64,000 bases of DNA from Cedecea neteri (GTDB lineage: Bacteria > Pseudomonadota > Gammaproteobacteria > Enterobacterales > Enterobacteriaceae): NCBI RefSeq assembly GCF_000758325.1, contig NZ_CP009459.1:1612001-1676000 (forward strand), given 5' to 3'. Below, one piece after another: positions 18,205 to 27,333 of the stretch. Position 1 is the first letter of the stretch. Each line of letters starts with the position of its first letter. The translations under genes were made by a program, and so were the position numbers. The notes under the pieces were generated by a model. The model was not told the DNA's origin. It made no database searches and worked only from the letters and a program-made list of their open reading frames with translations.

Positions 18205-18576
18205 TTAGTAGAGTTCGGGGGCTTTAGAATCTGGCCCAAAGCGGTTAGTTCCCGGTGTGCCGTCCTGGCAGTTGAATGCCAGAATAATCAGCCAGCCGAC
18301 AATCGGAATTAACAGCAGCAACAGCCACCAGGCTGAGCGGTCGGTGTCGTGCAGGCGGCGAAACTGGACTGCCCAAAGCGGCAGGAAAACCAGAACGGTA
18401 TAAATCGTGGTGAGCGCCCCTTCATCCTTGGCGATGTGCAGCCCAAGCATTTTATCCAGCACGCTCAGCACGCCCGCCAGGATGAAGTTCACCAGATGAA
18501 ACATCCAGTACTCTTTGCGGCGAGCACGCCCGCCAAACCCAATGTAATTTCTTAATGCTTTGAAATACCAATCCAT
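18205..18576 (-). CDS. yhaH: YhaH, DUF805 inner-membrane protein
   Basis: 123 residues. The opening MDWYFKALRNYIGFGGRARR and the motif RKEYWMF...FRRLHDTDRSAWW are typical of DUF805, with four predicted membrane helices. It aligns with E. coli YhaH over its length. E. coli also has yhaH next to yqjG, so this gene marks the start of the yqj block here. The function is unknown. Confidence 0.9.
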   Translation of the reverse strand: MDWYFKALRNYIGFGGRARRKEYWMFHLVNFILAGVLSVLDKMLGLHIAKDEGALTTIYTVLVFLPLWAVQFRRLHDTDRSAWWLLLLLIPIVGWLIILAFNCQDGTPGTNRFGPDSKAPELY

Positions 18577-18680
18577 CTAAGGCCTGCCTTGATTATCCGA
18601 CAATCACCTGAACGGGAAGCGATCGATTCAAGAATAGTCGTGAATGCATAGGCCGTAAATCGTTGTTGCGCTGAATATTC

Positions 18681-19673
18681 TTAACTCTTCCTAAACCGCT
18701 CATCTCGCCCGTGCGGCTCGTCTAAATCTTGTGCAGGGCCGATGGAAATGATGCCGGTTGGGTTGATCGTTTTGTGGCTGCGATAATAGTGGGTACGGAT
18801 ATGCGGGAAGCTTACCGTTTCACGGATGCCGGGTAACTGATAGATATCACGCAGGAAACCGTAAAGATTTGGGTAGTCGCTGATGCGGTATTTATCGCAC
18901 TTGAAGTGGGTGACATACACCGGATCAAAACGGACCAGGGTCGTCCACAGGCGAATATCTGCCTCGGTTAGCTGCGGGCCGGTTAAGTAGCGATGCTGAC
19001 CAAGAATTTGCTCCAGACGCGCCAGGGAGATGAAGACTTTTTCAACGGCTTCATCGTAGGCTTCCTGAGAAGTGGCAAAGCCCGCTTTGTACACGCCATT
19101 GTTTACCGTGTCATAAATCCAGCCGTTCAGCTCATCAATCTCGCTTTTGAGCTCGTCGGGGTAATAGTTTCCAGCTCGTGCACCAAGCGCATCAAAGGCC
19201 GTATTAAACATCCGAATGATTTCTGCGGACTCGTTGCTGACGATCGTCTGGTTTTTCTTATCCCAAAGTACGGGCACCGTCACGCGGCCCGTGTAATGAG
19301 GATCGGCCTGCAGGTAAAGCTGATACAGGAAGTCGTGGTGGTAAAGCGTGTCGCCGGTTGCCTCCGGGAAATCTTCCGCGAACGTCCAGCCGTTTTGCAG
19401 CATCAGCGGGTTAACGACGGAAACGGAAATAAATGGCTCGAGGCCTTTTAACTTGCGCACGATAAGCGTCCGATGCGCCCAGGGGCAGGCGAGAGACACA
19501 TACAGATGATAGCGATCTTTCTCTGCGGCGAATCCTGCTTTGCCGGAGGGCCCCGCTGTGCCGTCGGCAGTCAGCCAGTTGCGGAAGGCGGATTCAGAGC
19601 GTTTAAAGCGGCCGCCGGTCGATTTGGTGTCGTACCAGACGTCATGCCAGACGCCGTCGATGAGTTGTCCCAT
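18681..19673 (-). CDS. yqjG: YqjG, glutathionyl-hydroquinone reductase (Xi-class GST)
   Basis: 330 residues. Catalytic Cys63 lies in LACPWAHRTL, the CPWA motif that defines Xi-class glutathione transferases. A thioredoxin-like N-terminal domain is followed by an all-helical GST C-terminal domain (TGPQLTEADIRLWTTLVRFD). The enzyme removes glutathione from glutathionyl-hydroquinones. It is separated from yqjF by a terminator. Confidence 0.95.
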   Translation of the reverse strand: MGQLIDGVWHDVWYDTKSTGGRFKRSESAFRNWLTADGTAGPSGKAGFAAEKDRYHLYVSLACPWAHRTLIVRKLKGLEPFISVSVVNPLMLQNGWTFAEDFPEATGDTLYHHDFLYQLYLQADPHYTGRVTVPVLWDKKNQTIVSNESAEIIRMFNTAFDALGARAGNYYPDELKSEIDELNGWIYDTVNNGVYKAGFATSQEAYDEAVEKVFISLARLEQILGQHRYLTGPQLTEADIRLWTTLVRFDPVYVTHFKCDKYRISDYPNLYGFLRDIYQLPGIRETVSFPHIRTHYYRSHKTINPTGIISIGPAQDLDEPHGRDERFRKS

Positions 19674-19696
19674 TTTTTCTCCTCCTCAATAGCAAA

Positions 19697-19721
19697 AAAG
19701 CGAAGACGGTGTCTTCGCTTT
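19697..19721. terminator. Intrinsic terminator after yqjF
   Basis: AAAGCGAAGAC (19697-19707), loop GGT, GTCTTCGCTTT (19711-19721). Read on the minus strand it follows the yqjF stop codon and is followed by a T-run. Confidence 0.8.
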
Positions 19722-19746
19722 CTCGGTGTTCATCAGTATAGAACGC

Positions 19747-20139
19747 TTACCATTTTTTATTCAGGACGCGGTCAAGGCTGATTGCGCCCGGGCCGAAGAC
19801 CGCCAGCAGCAGGTAGCCACCTGCGATGGTGAGGTTTTTCATGAACATAATGGAGTTCACGCCTTCAGCAAAGTTGCTGTGGAACAGGAACGCGGTCAGC
19901 ACGGTAAACAGCGCGGTGATCAGCGCGGTTGTGCGGGTCAGGAAACCGAACAGAATGGCCAGACCGCCGCCGAACTCAAGCAGAATGGTCAGCGGCAGCA
20001 GTGCACCCGGCACGCCCATCGCTTCCATGTACTGCTGTGTACCTGCATAACCGGTGATTTTGCCCCAGCCAGCGGTAATAAACAGGATTGGCATCAGAAT
20101 ACGAGCAACCAGTACGCCAACATCTTCTAATTTTTTCAT
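19747..20139 (-). CDS. yqjF: YqjF, DoxX-family inner-membrane protein
   Basis: 130 residues with four hydrophobic helices (about 8-28, 48-68, 70-92, 100-120) and the DoxX pattern LEFGGGLAILFGFLTRTTAL. A role in redox or quinone-related stress is suggested by its pairing with yqjG and by DoxX partners elsewhere, but is unproven. AGAGTAAA precedes the ATG. The 246-base gap upstream (20140-20385) contains a terminator for the upstream yqjE-yqjK genes. Confidence 0.9.
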   Translation of the reverse strand: MKKLEDVGVLVARILMPILFITAGWGKITGYAGTQQYMEAMGVPGALLPLTILLEFGGGLAILFGFLTRTTALITALFTVLTAFLFHSNFAEGVNSIMFMKNLTIAGGYLLLAVFGPGAISLDRVLNKKW

Positions 20140-20358
20140 TTTACTCTCCAGCGGTTCTTCTTTTCCGGCTTACTCGGCCAGGGCTTAAAAGGTGCGCAAA
20201 CTCCAGTGATTACCGATGTTTGCTGTCGATGGGGAGGATAATAGACGGGGTGAAAAAAGATTGTTAGCAAGGAAAACTGTCTAAGTTCTTCAAATATCCT
20301 GAGGAAACTAAGTCAGGAAAGTAAAAATACGAGGTAAGGAAGAGAAGGGCAGAAATAA

Positions 20359-20381
20359 AAACACCGCCAGAGGCGGTGTTT
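20359..20381. terminator. Intrinsic terminator of the yqjCDEK group
   Basis: AAACACCGCC (20359-20368), loop AGA, GGCGGTGTTT (20372-20381). It lies just beyond the yqjK stop codon on the minus strand. Confidence 0.85.
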
Positions 20382-20385
20382 AAGT

Positions 20386-20676
20386 TTAGCGCGAGGGGGT
20401 GTTAAGCGTGTTACGAATAAGCCGCCAGGTGCTCCAGGCGCCAAATCCTCGTTTGGCCCAGCGCATGAGTTTACCGGGGTGCTTCACCGTCCAGATTGCC
20501 AACACGCTGCTGGCGATCATCGCGTAGCTACGCAGGTTGACTAGAGTGTTCCAGCCGCGATCGTAGGGGCTGGTGACCTGTAGCCAGTCGCGTTTTGCGG
20601 CGCTGAGATCGAGCCGCTGCTGCTGAACCTGACTGAGTAAATAGGCTTTGCGTTTGACGCGTTCTGCATCACTCAT
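20386..20676 (-). CDS. yqjK: YqjK-like small membrane-associated protein
   Basis: 96 residues. A charged N-terminal helix (SDAERVKRKAYLLSQVQQQR) is followed by a hydrophobic segment (about 48-65) and a basic tail. It matches E. coli YqjK in length and position. The start overlaps the yqjE stop by four bases, so the genes are translationally coupled. The function is unknown. Confidence 0.88.
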   Translation of the reverse strand: MSDAERVKRKAYLLSQVQQQRLDLSAAKRDWLQVTSPYDRGWNTLVNLRSYAMIASSVLAIWTVKHPGKLMRWAKRGFGAWSTWRLIRNTLNTPSR

Positions 20677-21071
20677 CGCTTATCCTCTTCCAGCAGGTCC
20701 CTGTCGTTTTCCAGCTCGCGCCGGGTGTGGCGCAGCAGGGTTGATTGACGAGACTTTCGCAGCGTCCAGATACCGCCGATCAATGCCAGCGACAGCAGGA
20801 CGGCGGTGGTAGCAATCATGGCGTTAAGACGATACTGCGGATCAACGGCCCAGATAATCAGCACCATCAGGCTCATTAAGCCAAAGGCGGCGAACAGCAT
20901 GGTCAGGCCGAGCATCAGCAGCAGCTGGACGATGTGTGCTTTTTCCTCTTCCAGCTCGACCACGGCAAGACGCACACGCGTTTCGACCATGCCGACCAGA
21001 ATCGTCACCAGCCGCTGGCCAACGCCGAGCACGCTTTTGCCCGGCCCCTGGCTTTGGTGAGAATCCGCCAT
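20673..21071 (-). CDS. yqjE: YqjE, phage-holin-like inner-membrane protein
   Basis: 132 residues from the ATG at 21071 (MADSHQSQGPGKSVLGVGQR), which matches the E. coli start; the frame stays open 51 bases further upstream but enters yqjD. Two transmembrane helices (about 48-72 and 80-104) follow an amphipathic N-terminus. DUF1469/phage holin family III assignment is by family resemblance. It begins one base after yqjD ends. Confidence 0.9.
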   Translation of the reverse strand: MADSHQSQGPGKSVLGVGQRLVTILVGMVETRVRLAVVELEEEKAHIVQLLLMLGLTMLFAAFGLMSLMVLIIWAVDPQYRLNAMIATTAVLLSLALIGGIWTLRKSRQSTLLRHTRRELENDRDLLEEDKR

Positions 21072-21072
21072 A

Positions 21073-21378
21073 TTAGCGACGAGCCAGCAGCACACCCAGC
21101 ACGACGCCGACCGCCGCACCAATGCCTACGCCGGTCCACGGATTCTCGCGAACATAATCATCCGCTTTGGCGGCCGCTTCACGGGTTTGTTTGGCGATGG
21201 CCTCGCTGGTTTCGCCCAGGCGATCCCGGCTCTCTTTTAGCGTTTTTTCCGCTTTGGCACGCAGTTTGTCCAGTTCAGTTTTTGACTTGTCCGTGGACGC
21301 ACTCAGGACTTCTTCAAGCGTATCTGCCAGGGATTTCAACTCAGCGCGTAAATGTTCTGACGTAGTATCTTTTGACAT
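21073..21378 (-). CDS. yqjD: YqjD, tail-anchored ribosome-binding protein of the ElaB family
   Basis: 101 residues. A long charged helix (about 5-75, rich in Ala, Lys and Glu) is followed by ENPWTGVGIGAAVGVVLGVLLARR, the C-terminal membrane anchor shared with ElaB and YgaM. In E. coli, YqjD binds 70S and 100S ribosomes in stationary phase and is controlled by RpoS; this is transferred by homology. It lies in the yqjC-D-E-K group. Confidence 0.92.
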   Translation of the reverse strand: MSKDTTSEHLRAELKSLADTLEEVLSASTDKSKTELDKLRAKAEKTLKESRDRLGETSEAIAKQTREAAAKADDYVRENPWTGVGIGAAVGVVLGVLLARR

Positions 21379-21428
21379 AGTTCTCTCCGAGTGTTTGAGA
21401 TGGATCCTTAAAGTCTGCGACTACACAA

Positions 21429-21797
21429 TCAGTAATCACGCTTCTCTAAAGCTTTGAGGCTATCTTCTGCTTCCGCAAGTTTCTTTTCACGTTTGGTGAT
21501 TTTGTCCGGGTCGCCCTTCTGGCGGGCTTCGATGAGATCGGCTTTACGCTCTTCGATCTCAGCTTTTTGTTTGGCAATCTTCTTTTGGTGTTCAGCGCGC
21601 AGACCTGCGTCGCTGCAGTTTTCACGCACTTCACTCAGCGCTTTTTTCAGGCCATCAATACGGTGCTGATTGTTGTGTTTTTCCGCATAGCCAATCTCGC
21701 GTTGAATATCCTGCTCTTTCTCGCTGCAAAGGGTATTTGCCTGTGCGGCAGAAGTTAGCGTGAGTAAAGCCAGTGCCAGTACGGTGCGGTAATTCAT
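21429..21797 (-). CDS. yqjC: YqjC, periplasmic DUF1090 protein
   Basis: 122 residues from the ATG at 21797 (MNYRTVLALALLTLTSAAQA, signal peptide). An upstream in-frame ATG at 21812 would spoil the signal peptide start. The mature part is a charged coiled coil (SEKEQDIQREIGYAEKHNNQ ... EERKADLIEARQKGDPDKIT) with two cysteines (in TLCSE and ENCSD). The length equals that of the E. coli protein. It may have an acid-stress role, but the function is undefined. Confidence 0.9.
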   Translation of the reverse strand: MNYRTVLALALLTLTSAAQANTLCSEKEQDIQREIGYAEKHNNQHRIDGLKKALSEVRENCSDAGLRAEHQKKIAKQKAEIEERKADLIEARQKGDPDKITKREKKLAEAEDSLKALEKRDY

Positions 21798-21978
21798 GGT
21801 TAAACCTTCCATTGTTTGTTAAGACGATTCATAAAAGTATCGGACGATCATACTCCATGCATCGTTCCATTGTGGTGAAAAAACGCTGATAAATAGCGGT
21901 GAAAACGGGTAAAGCATAGTCATGAATCTGCTAAAAACCCAGAAGAGGATAGCAAATTCAGACTGAAAGAAGGGGGGA

Positions 21979-22356
21979 CTAGCCGAGGTGGTTGTGGTCA
22001 GGACGTAGTATAGAGAGCCAGGCTAGCGCGTCTTTGTCTCCATCCTGTTGAGCAATAACATACCCCTGGGGCAGCGTGCGGTTTAGGACTTCTTTTGCCG
22101 CCTCACTCTGTGCGCTGGAATCAAACGTGACCAATAGGGTGTTATTGAGCGGCGTAATGCTTTTAAAGCGGATACCGTTGGCATCCAGGTGGTGCCAGAC
22201 ATAAAAGCCGTCGGGAATGCTGCCGCCCTGCCGTGAGGCACGAATTTCGAGTGTGGAATCCTTATTCTGCATGCCGGACCACACCATCAGCGACGCAATC
22301 GCCAGGGCTCCAACAAGCAGCGCCGCCCTCAGGCGGCGAGTGAAAGCAAATTTCAT
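21979..22356 (-). CDS. mzrA: MzrA (YqjB), modulator of the EnvZ/OmpR system
   Basis: 125 residues with one N-terminal transmembrane helix (about 10-27) and a periplasmic domain. In E. coli, MzrA binds EnvZ in the inner membrane and links Cpx stress signalling to OmpR. It starts nine bases after yqjA ends, as in the E. coli yqjA-mzrA operon. Confidence 0.9.
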   Translation of the reverse strand: MKFAFTRRLRAALLVGALAIASLMVWSGMQNKDSTLEIRASRQGGSIPDGFYVWHHLDANGIRFKSITPLNNTLLVTFDSSAQSEAAKEVLNRTLPQGYVIAQQDGDKDALAWLSILRPDHNHLG

Positions 22357-22365
22357 CGAATTCCT

Positions 22366-23028
22366 CTAGCGACTTTGGCTACGTTTTTTACGCCAAAGCA
22401 CGATTAACGAACCGACCAGACCGATGACCAGAAGCACCACCGGGATCAGCATCAGGCACGACATCAAAGCGTCTTCGTACTTCAGGAAGACTGGCGTTTT
22501 GCCCAGCAAATAGCCCAGAGTTGTCAGAATCAATATCCATAGCAGGCCGCTCATCCAGTTAAAGAACTGAAAGCGCGCGCTATTAAGACCCGATAATCCG
22601 GCAATAGTTGGTAGCAGGGTACGAACAAAAGCAATAAAGCGCCCAATGAGCAGTGCAGACAGCCCGTGCTTATGGAAAAGCTGGTGTGAACGCTGGTGAT
22701 AATGGGCCGGCAGGTGCGACAGCCAGTTTTGTACGATACGGGTATTTCCCAGCCAGCGCCCCTGGATATAGCCCAGCCAGCTGCCGAGGCTTGCGGCGAT
22801 GGTCAGCAGTGCGACTGTTTCGGGAAAACCCATTGCGCCTTTAGCAATCAGAACGCCAACCAGCACGAGTAAACTGTCGCCGGGTAAGAACGCGGCCGGC
22901 AGTATGCCGTTCTCAAGAAATAAAATCATGAACAGCACAAAATAGAGCATGCCAATCATCGACGGATTGGCGAGTGTTTCAAAATCCTGGCTCCAGAGAG
23001 CGGAGAGCAGTTGAGTCAGTAGTTCCAT
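22366..23028 (-). CDS. yqjA: YqjA, DedA-family inner-membrane transporter
   Basis: 220 residues with multiple hydrophobic helices. The DedA hallmarks FLENGILPAAFLPGDSLLVL and GRFIAFVRTLLPTIAGLSGL are present, the latter holding the essential arginine. E. coli YqjA, redundant with YghB, supports proton-motive-force-dependent functions and growth at alkaline pH; DedA proteins include undecaprenyl-phosphate and lipid flippases. It is the first gene of the pair with mzrA. Confidence 0.94.
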   Translation of the reverse strand: MELLTQLLSALWSQDFETLANPSMIGMLYFVLFMILFLENGILPAAFLPGDSLLVLVGVLIAKGAMGFPETVALLTIAASLGSWLGYIQGRWLGNTRIVQNWLSHLPAHYHQRSHQLFHKHGLSALLIGRFIAFVRTLLPTIAGLSGLNSARFQFFNWMSGLLWILILTTLGYLLGKTPVFLKYEDALMSCLMLIPVVLLVIGLVGSLIVLWRKKRSQSR

Positions 23029-23348
23029 TCAGGGTTCCTGGCACTTTGTTTAGGTCGCCGGTGTAAACGGATGAGCAGAATGCAGCATGGTTGTTATTAT
23101 CATTTGCTGGCTACAACTCACTGCCCGCGCCGCTGAGTCGAAATAACATGACCTAAAACGACAGCGAGAGGGCACGAAACCCACACAGACGGTGAAATTG
23201 CATCTAATTGTAACAAAACTACGCGTTATACGTCACAGTATTTGCAGTTTGTTGAGCAATGATTTTGCTTACTGGGGGAGATGCTGGCGAGGGTATTTAC
23301 AAACGCTGACACTATTTATGGTTTGCTTACCCTCGGCCGTAAAAATGA
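23029..23348. other. yqjA-exuR intergenic region
   Basis: This 320-base stretch must carry the yqjA promoter (Cpx-controlled in E. coli) and the 3' end of the exuR transcript. I could not identify a convincing CpxR box, terminator hairpin or small gene. Confidence 0.4.
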
Positions 23349-24125
23349 CTATTTTTGACCGTTTGCGGCTGTATCAAGGTGAATGACCGGGTTTTCTGCA
23401 AAGAAATAGCGGTCAGCATTGAATTCAAAATCATCGCTGGTGGCGTTAAACAGCATTTGACGGGTATTTTCCAGATGCTGCCACATCGCCAGTTTTGCAG
23501 CATGTGGGTCTTTACGAATCAGGGCTTTAAGAATCTGATCGTGATCGTCACACCAGTTATCTACCGGGCGCATATCGATGTGTTCGTGCAGTTTCTTCCA
23601 GTACGGGTTGTGGATGCGGTGACTCCACATTTTTTCGACGATGGTTGCCAGCGCGCCGTTTTGCGTAGCCAGTGCAACCTGGACGTGAAACTGCAGATCC
23701 CACTCAGAATCACGGTAAGTTTGCTCTTTTCGCGCCTTTTCCTGGATCTCCATCAGTTTCACAATATCTTGCTTGGTGACTTGGGTTGCGGCGAACTCCG
23801 CGATATTACTTTCAATAAGCTGTCGCGCCTGCAGCAGCTCGAAAGGGCCATAATTGGCAAACTCAAAGCGCTCATCCGGCACGGTCATGTATTTTGCCTG
23901 GTTAGACATCACGTGAATACCTGAACCCTTGCGAACCTCAACGTAACCTTCCACTTCCAGCATGATAATTGCTTCGCGGACGACGGTGCGGCTGACGTTT
24001 TTCTCTTCGGCGATAAACCGCTCCGCAGGCAGTTTTTCCCCGACCTGATAAACACCGGTTTCAATGCGTTGTTTTAATTCGGCGGCAAGCTGCTGATAAA
24101 GGCGGCGGGGTTCTACGGCATCCAT
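23349..24125 (-). CDS. exuR: ExuR, GntR/FadR-family repressor of hexuronate catabolism
   Basis: 258 residues. The winged-helix domain (about 8-76) contains [30 protein letters not shown] and the wing RKGSGIHV. A helical FCD ligand domain follows. In E. coli it represses exuT, uxaCA and related genes, and galacturonate derivatives relieve this. It lies downstream of exuT on the same strand. Confidence 0.95.
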   Translation of the reverse strand: MDAVEPRRLYQQLAAELKQRIETGVYQVGEKLPAERFIAEEKNVSRTVVREAIIMLEVEGYVEVRKGSGIHVMSNQAKYMTVPDERFEFANYGPFELLQARQLIESNIAEFAATQVTKQDIVKLMEIQEKARKEQTYRDSEWDLQFHVQVALATQNGALATIVEKMWSHRIHNPYWKKLHEHIDMRPVDNWCDDHDQILKALIRKDPHAAKLAMWQHLENTRQMLFNATSDDFEFNADRYFFAENPVIHLDTAANGQK

Positions 24126-24156
24126 AAGTTGCTCCGGAAGAGGGCTGTACGTGAAT

Positions 24157-24175
24157 AAATTTGTTATACCACTTT
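24157..24175. promoter_or_regulatory. Candidate ExuR operator upstream of exuR
   Basis: TTTGTTATACCACTT resembles the UxuR/ExuR half-site pattern TTGGTATACCAA and lies 32 bases before the exuR start, consistent with autoregulation. A GC-rich hairpin (GCCGCC-CGAA-GGCGGC, 24210-24225) separates it from the exuT stop codon. Confidence 0.4.
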
Positions 24176-24235
24176 TCCGGGTATCGCTCTAGCAACCAAC
24201 GTGAGAATTGCCGCCCGAAGGCGGCGGTTTTTACA

Positions 24236-25537
24236 TCAGGACTGTGTCACGGCCTCCGGGACGGGAGCTGCGGCCGCGAGTTCGCTGGCAGACTGGTTTT
24301 TCAGCACCGTCCAGATAACAATCGCGCCGAGAAGATCGAACACGGCAAGCGCTGCGAAAAGCGGGCTGAATCCCATCGTGTCGGCCAGCGCGCCGACGAC
24401 CAGGGCAAACAAGGTGCTGGCGGTCCAGGCCGCCATGCCCGTCAGTCCGTTCGCCGTGGCGACTTCGTTCCGGCCAAAAACGTCGGAAGAAAGCGTAATT
24501 AACGCCCCGGACAGCGCCTGATGAGCAAATCCACCCACGCAGAGCAAGGCAATCGCCACGTAAGGGCTGGTAAACAGGCCTATCGTACCAGGCCCAATCA
24601 TCAGGATGGCCCCCATCGTGACCACCAGCTTGCGTGAAACAATCAGGTTAACGCCAAACCAGCGCTGGAACAGCGGCGGTAAATAGCCCCCAAGAATGCA
24701 GCCAAAGTCGGCAAACAGCATGGGCATCCACGCGAACATCGCGATCTCTTTCAGGTTGAAGCCGTAGGCTTTAAACATGAACAGCGGGATCCAGGCATTG
24801 AACGTGCCCCACGCGGGCTCAGCGAGGAAGCGCGGCAGGGCGATGCCCCAGAACTGGCGGTTACGCAGGATTTTCCACGCCGACATCTTTTTCGTGTTAT
24901 CGGTCTGGTGCTGGGCTTCCTGGCCGCTAATGATGTACTCGCGTTCTTCGCTGGTGAGTTTTTTCTGGTCGCGGGGATTTTTGTAGAACCACAGCCAGAT
25001 CATGGCCCAGATAAAGCTAAGTGCGCCGGTTATCATGAACGCCATCTGCCAGCTGTGCATCACAATGGCCCAGACTACCAGCGGGGGGGCAATCATGGCT
25101 CCAATGGAAGAGCCGACGTTGAAATACCCCACCGCAATAGAGCGTTCTTTGGCGGGGAACCACTCGCTGCTGGCCTTTAGCCCTGCGGGGATCATCGCAG
25201 CTTCGGCGGCACCGACTGCGCCACGGGCAAGAGCGAGACCACCCCAGCTGCCCGCTAGCGCGGTTGCGCCACAGAAAATAGCCCAGGCAACGGCGAACAC
25301 CGCGTAGCCCACTTTGGTACCCAGCACGTCAAGCAGATAGCCCGCGACAGGCTGCATAACGGTATAACAAGCCGAATAGGCGGCGATGATCCACGAGTAT
25401 TGCTGCGTAGTGATATTCAGTTCGCTCATCAGCGTGGGGGCCGCGACGGCCACCGTATTGCGGGTCAGATAGCCCAGCACGGTGCCCAGCGTCACCAGCG
25501 CTATCATGTACCAGCGTAAACCTTTTATTTTTCGCAT
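24236..25537 (-). CDS. exuT: ExuT, hexuronate/H+ symporter (MFS, ACS family)
   Basis: 433 residues from the ATG at 25537 (MRKIKGLRWYMIALVTLGTV), which matches E. coli; the open frame runs 29 codons further upstream without a convincing start. Twelve transmembrane helices are predicted, with LARGAVGAAEAAMIPAGLKA and WFPAKERSIAVGYFNVGSSI in the N-terminal half. It imports galacturonate and glucuronate. It is divergent from uxaCA. Confidence 0.95.
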   Translation of the reverse strand: MRKIKGLRWYMIALVTLGTVLGYLTRNTVAVAAPTLMSELNITTQQYSWIIAAYSACYTVMQPVAGYLLDVLGTKVGYAVFAVAWAIFCGATALAGSWGGLALARGAVGAAEAAMIPAGLKASSEWFPAKERSIAVGYFNVGSSIGAMIAPPLVVWAIVMHSWQMAFMITGALSFIWAMIWLWFYKNPRDQKKLTSEEREYIISGQEAQHQTDNTKKMSAWKILRNRQFWGIALPRFLAEPAWGTFNAWIPLFMFKAYGFNLKEIAMFAWMPMLFADFGCILGGYLPPLFQRWFGVNLIVSRKLVVTMGAILMIGPGTIGLFTSPYVAIALLCVGGFAHQALSGALITLSSDVFGRNEVATANGLTGMAAWTASTLFALVVGALADTMGFSPLFAALAVFDLLGAIVIWTVLKNQSASELAAAAPVPEAVTQS

Positions 25538-25663
25538 TTCTAACCCCATCCCGTCTTTATTGTGAACGTTGTTCCCGATAAATCGGCTTCCGTTCCTGCT
25601 CTTGTCACCCATGGGCCGCGGCAAGCGATGCCCGGCAAGAGGTACTGCGACGGTTTGAAAGAT

Positions 25664-25701
25664 AACTTGTCATACATCTTTATAAGTTGAGTGATATCAC
25701 A
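25664..25701. promoter_or_regulatory. Candidate ExuR operator overlapping a CRP-like site in the exuT-uxaC divergent region
   Basis: An imperfect inverted repeat with ends AACTTGT (25664-25670) and ATAAGTT (25682-25688) resembles ExuR sites. It abuts GTTGA-N6-TCACA (25686-25701), which fits the CRP half-sites with a degenerate left arm. A second partial ExuR-like sequence, AAAATTGGTGTGATAACTTT, lies at about 25843-25862. The 376-base gap 25538-25913 shows nothing else. Confidence 0.45.
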
Positions 25702-25913
25702 AAAGCATTTTCGCGTAATGTTGGGCTATATCTTGCTCTCAGGTCAGTATCGGCGCGGGATTTAGTCCGTTTTATGCATATAAAGGCGGAATTTATGTGT
25801 TTGTTTTGTGACCATTGACGCAAAATTGAGGTCGTTGCAGAAAAATTGGTGTGATAACTTTGTGCCATCATGATGCGAATGCATAGCACCGTTATCTGCA
25901 GAGGAAATCTCCT

Positions 25914-27326
25914 ATGACCCCCTTTATGACTGACGACTTTCTTCTTGATACTGAATTTTCCCGCCGTCTGTACCATGACTACGCGAAATCGCAGCCCATT
26001 TTTGACTACCACTGCCATCTGCCGCCGCAGCAAATTGCCGACAACTATCGCTTTAAAAACCTGTATGACATCTGGCTGAAAGGGGATCACTACAAGTGGC
26101 GGGCGATGCGGACTAACGGCGTGGCCGAGCGGCTTTGCACCGGCGATGCCAGCGACCGCGAAAAGTTTGATGCCTGGGCTGCCACCGTGCCGCATACCCT
26201 CGGCAATCCGCTCTATCACTGGACGCATTTGGAGCTGCGTCGCCCGTTTGGCATTACCGGCAAACTGCTCTCGCTGGCAACGGCGGAGGATATCTGGCAG
26301 CAGTGCAACGCCTTGCTGGAGCAGGATTCATTCACCGCCCGCGGCATCATGCAGCAGATGAACGTGAAAATGGTCGGCACCACTGACGATCCGGTGGATT
26401 CTCTGGTGCACCATGCCGCCGTGGCTAAAGACGGTAGCTTCGACATCAAAGTGCTGCCGAGCTGGCGGCCGGACAAAGCCTTTAATATCGAGCAGGCGAC
26501 GTTTACCGACTACATTTCGACGCTGGCCGCCGTGTCCGATACCGACATTCGTCGTTTTAGCGATCTCCAGGCGGCGCTGAGCAAAAGGCTCGATCATTTT
26601 GCTGCCCACGGCTGCAAGGTGGCCGATCATGCGCTGGACGTGGTGGTCTTTGCCGAAGCGGATGAAGCCACGCTGGACGCAATTCTTGCCCGTCGCCTGG
26701 CTGGCGGTGCGGTTAACGACACCGAAGTCGCGCAATTTAAAACGGCGGTGCTGGCCTGGCTTGGCACGGAATACGCCCGTCGCGGCTGGGTGCAGCAGTA
26801 CCACATCGGCGCGCTGCGTAACAATAACCAGCGCCAGTTCCGCCTGCTGGGGCCGGATGTAGGCTTTGATTCTATCAACGATCGCCCGCTGGCCGAGCCG
26901 TTGTCGAAACTGTTAAGCAAGCAAAATGAAGAAAACCTGCTGCCGAAAACCATTCTCTACTGCCTCAATCCTCGGGATAACGAAGTGATTGGCACGATGG
27001 TCGGTAACTTCCAGGGCGAAGGCATGCCTGGCAAAATGCAGTTTGGCTCCGGCTGGTGGTTTAACGATCAGAAAGACGGCATGGAGCGGCAGATGACTCA
27101 GCTCGCCCAGCTTGGGCTGCTGAGCCGCTTTGTCGGTATGTTGACCGACAGCCGCAGTTTCCTCTCCTATACGCGCCACGAATACTTCCGCCGTATTCTA
27201 TGCCGCATGATGGGCCATTGGGTTCAGGCGGGGGAAGTGCCTGAAGATATGCCGCTGCTGGGGGAGATGGTGAAAAACATCTGCTTCAACAACGCCCGCG
27301 ACTATTTTGCCATTGAGCTGAACTGA
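25914..27326 (+). CDS. uxaC: UxaC, glucuronate/galacturonate isomerase
   Basis: 470 residues, nearly identical to E. coli UxaC from [20 protein letters not shown] onward. The amidohydrolase-like metal motif FDYHCHL is at about 29-35. It converts D-glucuronate to D-fructuronate and D-galacturonate to D-tagaturonate in the cytosol. An AGAGGAAATC ribosome site precedes the start. uxaA follows after seven bases. Confidence 0.97.
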   Translation: MTPFMTDDFLLDTEFSRRLYHDYAKSQPIFDYHCHLPPQQIADNYRFKNLYDIWLKGDHYKWRAMRTNGVAERLCTGDASDREKFDAWAATVPHTLGNPLYHWTHLELRRPFGITGKLLSLATAEDIWQQCNALLEQDSFTARGIMQQMNVKMVGTTDDPVDSLVHHAAVAKDGSFDIKVLPSWRPDKAFNIEQATFTDYISTLAAVSDTDIRRFSDLQAALSKRLDHFAAHGCKVADHALDVVVFAEADEATLDAILARRLAGGAVNDTEVAQFKTAVLAWLGTEYARRGWVQQYHIGALRNNNQRQFRLLGPDVGFDSINDRPLAEPLSKLLSKQNEENLLPKTILYCLNPRDNEVIGTMVGNFQGEGMPGKMQFGSGWWFNDQKDGMERQMTQLAQLGLLSRFVGMLTDSRSFLSYTRHEYFRRILCRMMGHWVQAGEVPEDMPLLGEMVKNICFNNARDYFAIELN

Positions 27327-27333
27327 GGCCGGG

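Noticed and set aside
17277-18239. Minus-strand open frame opposite mpl (320 codons)
   Set aside because: It is the complement of the conserved mpl coding sequence, and its predicted protein has no family features.
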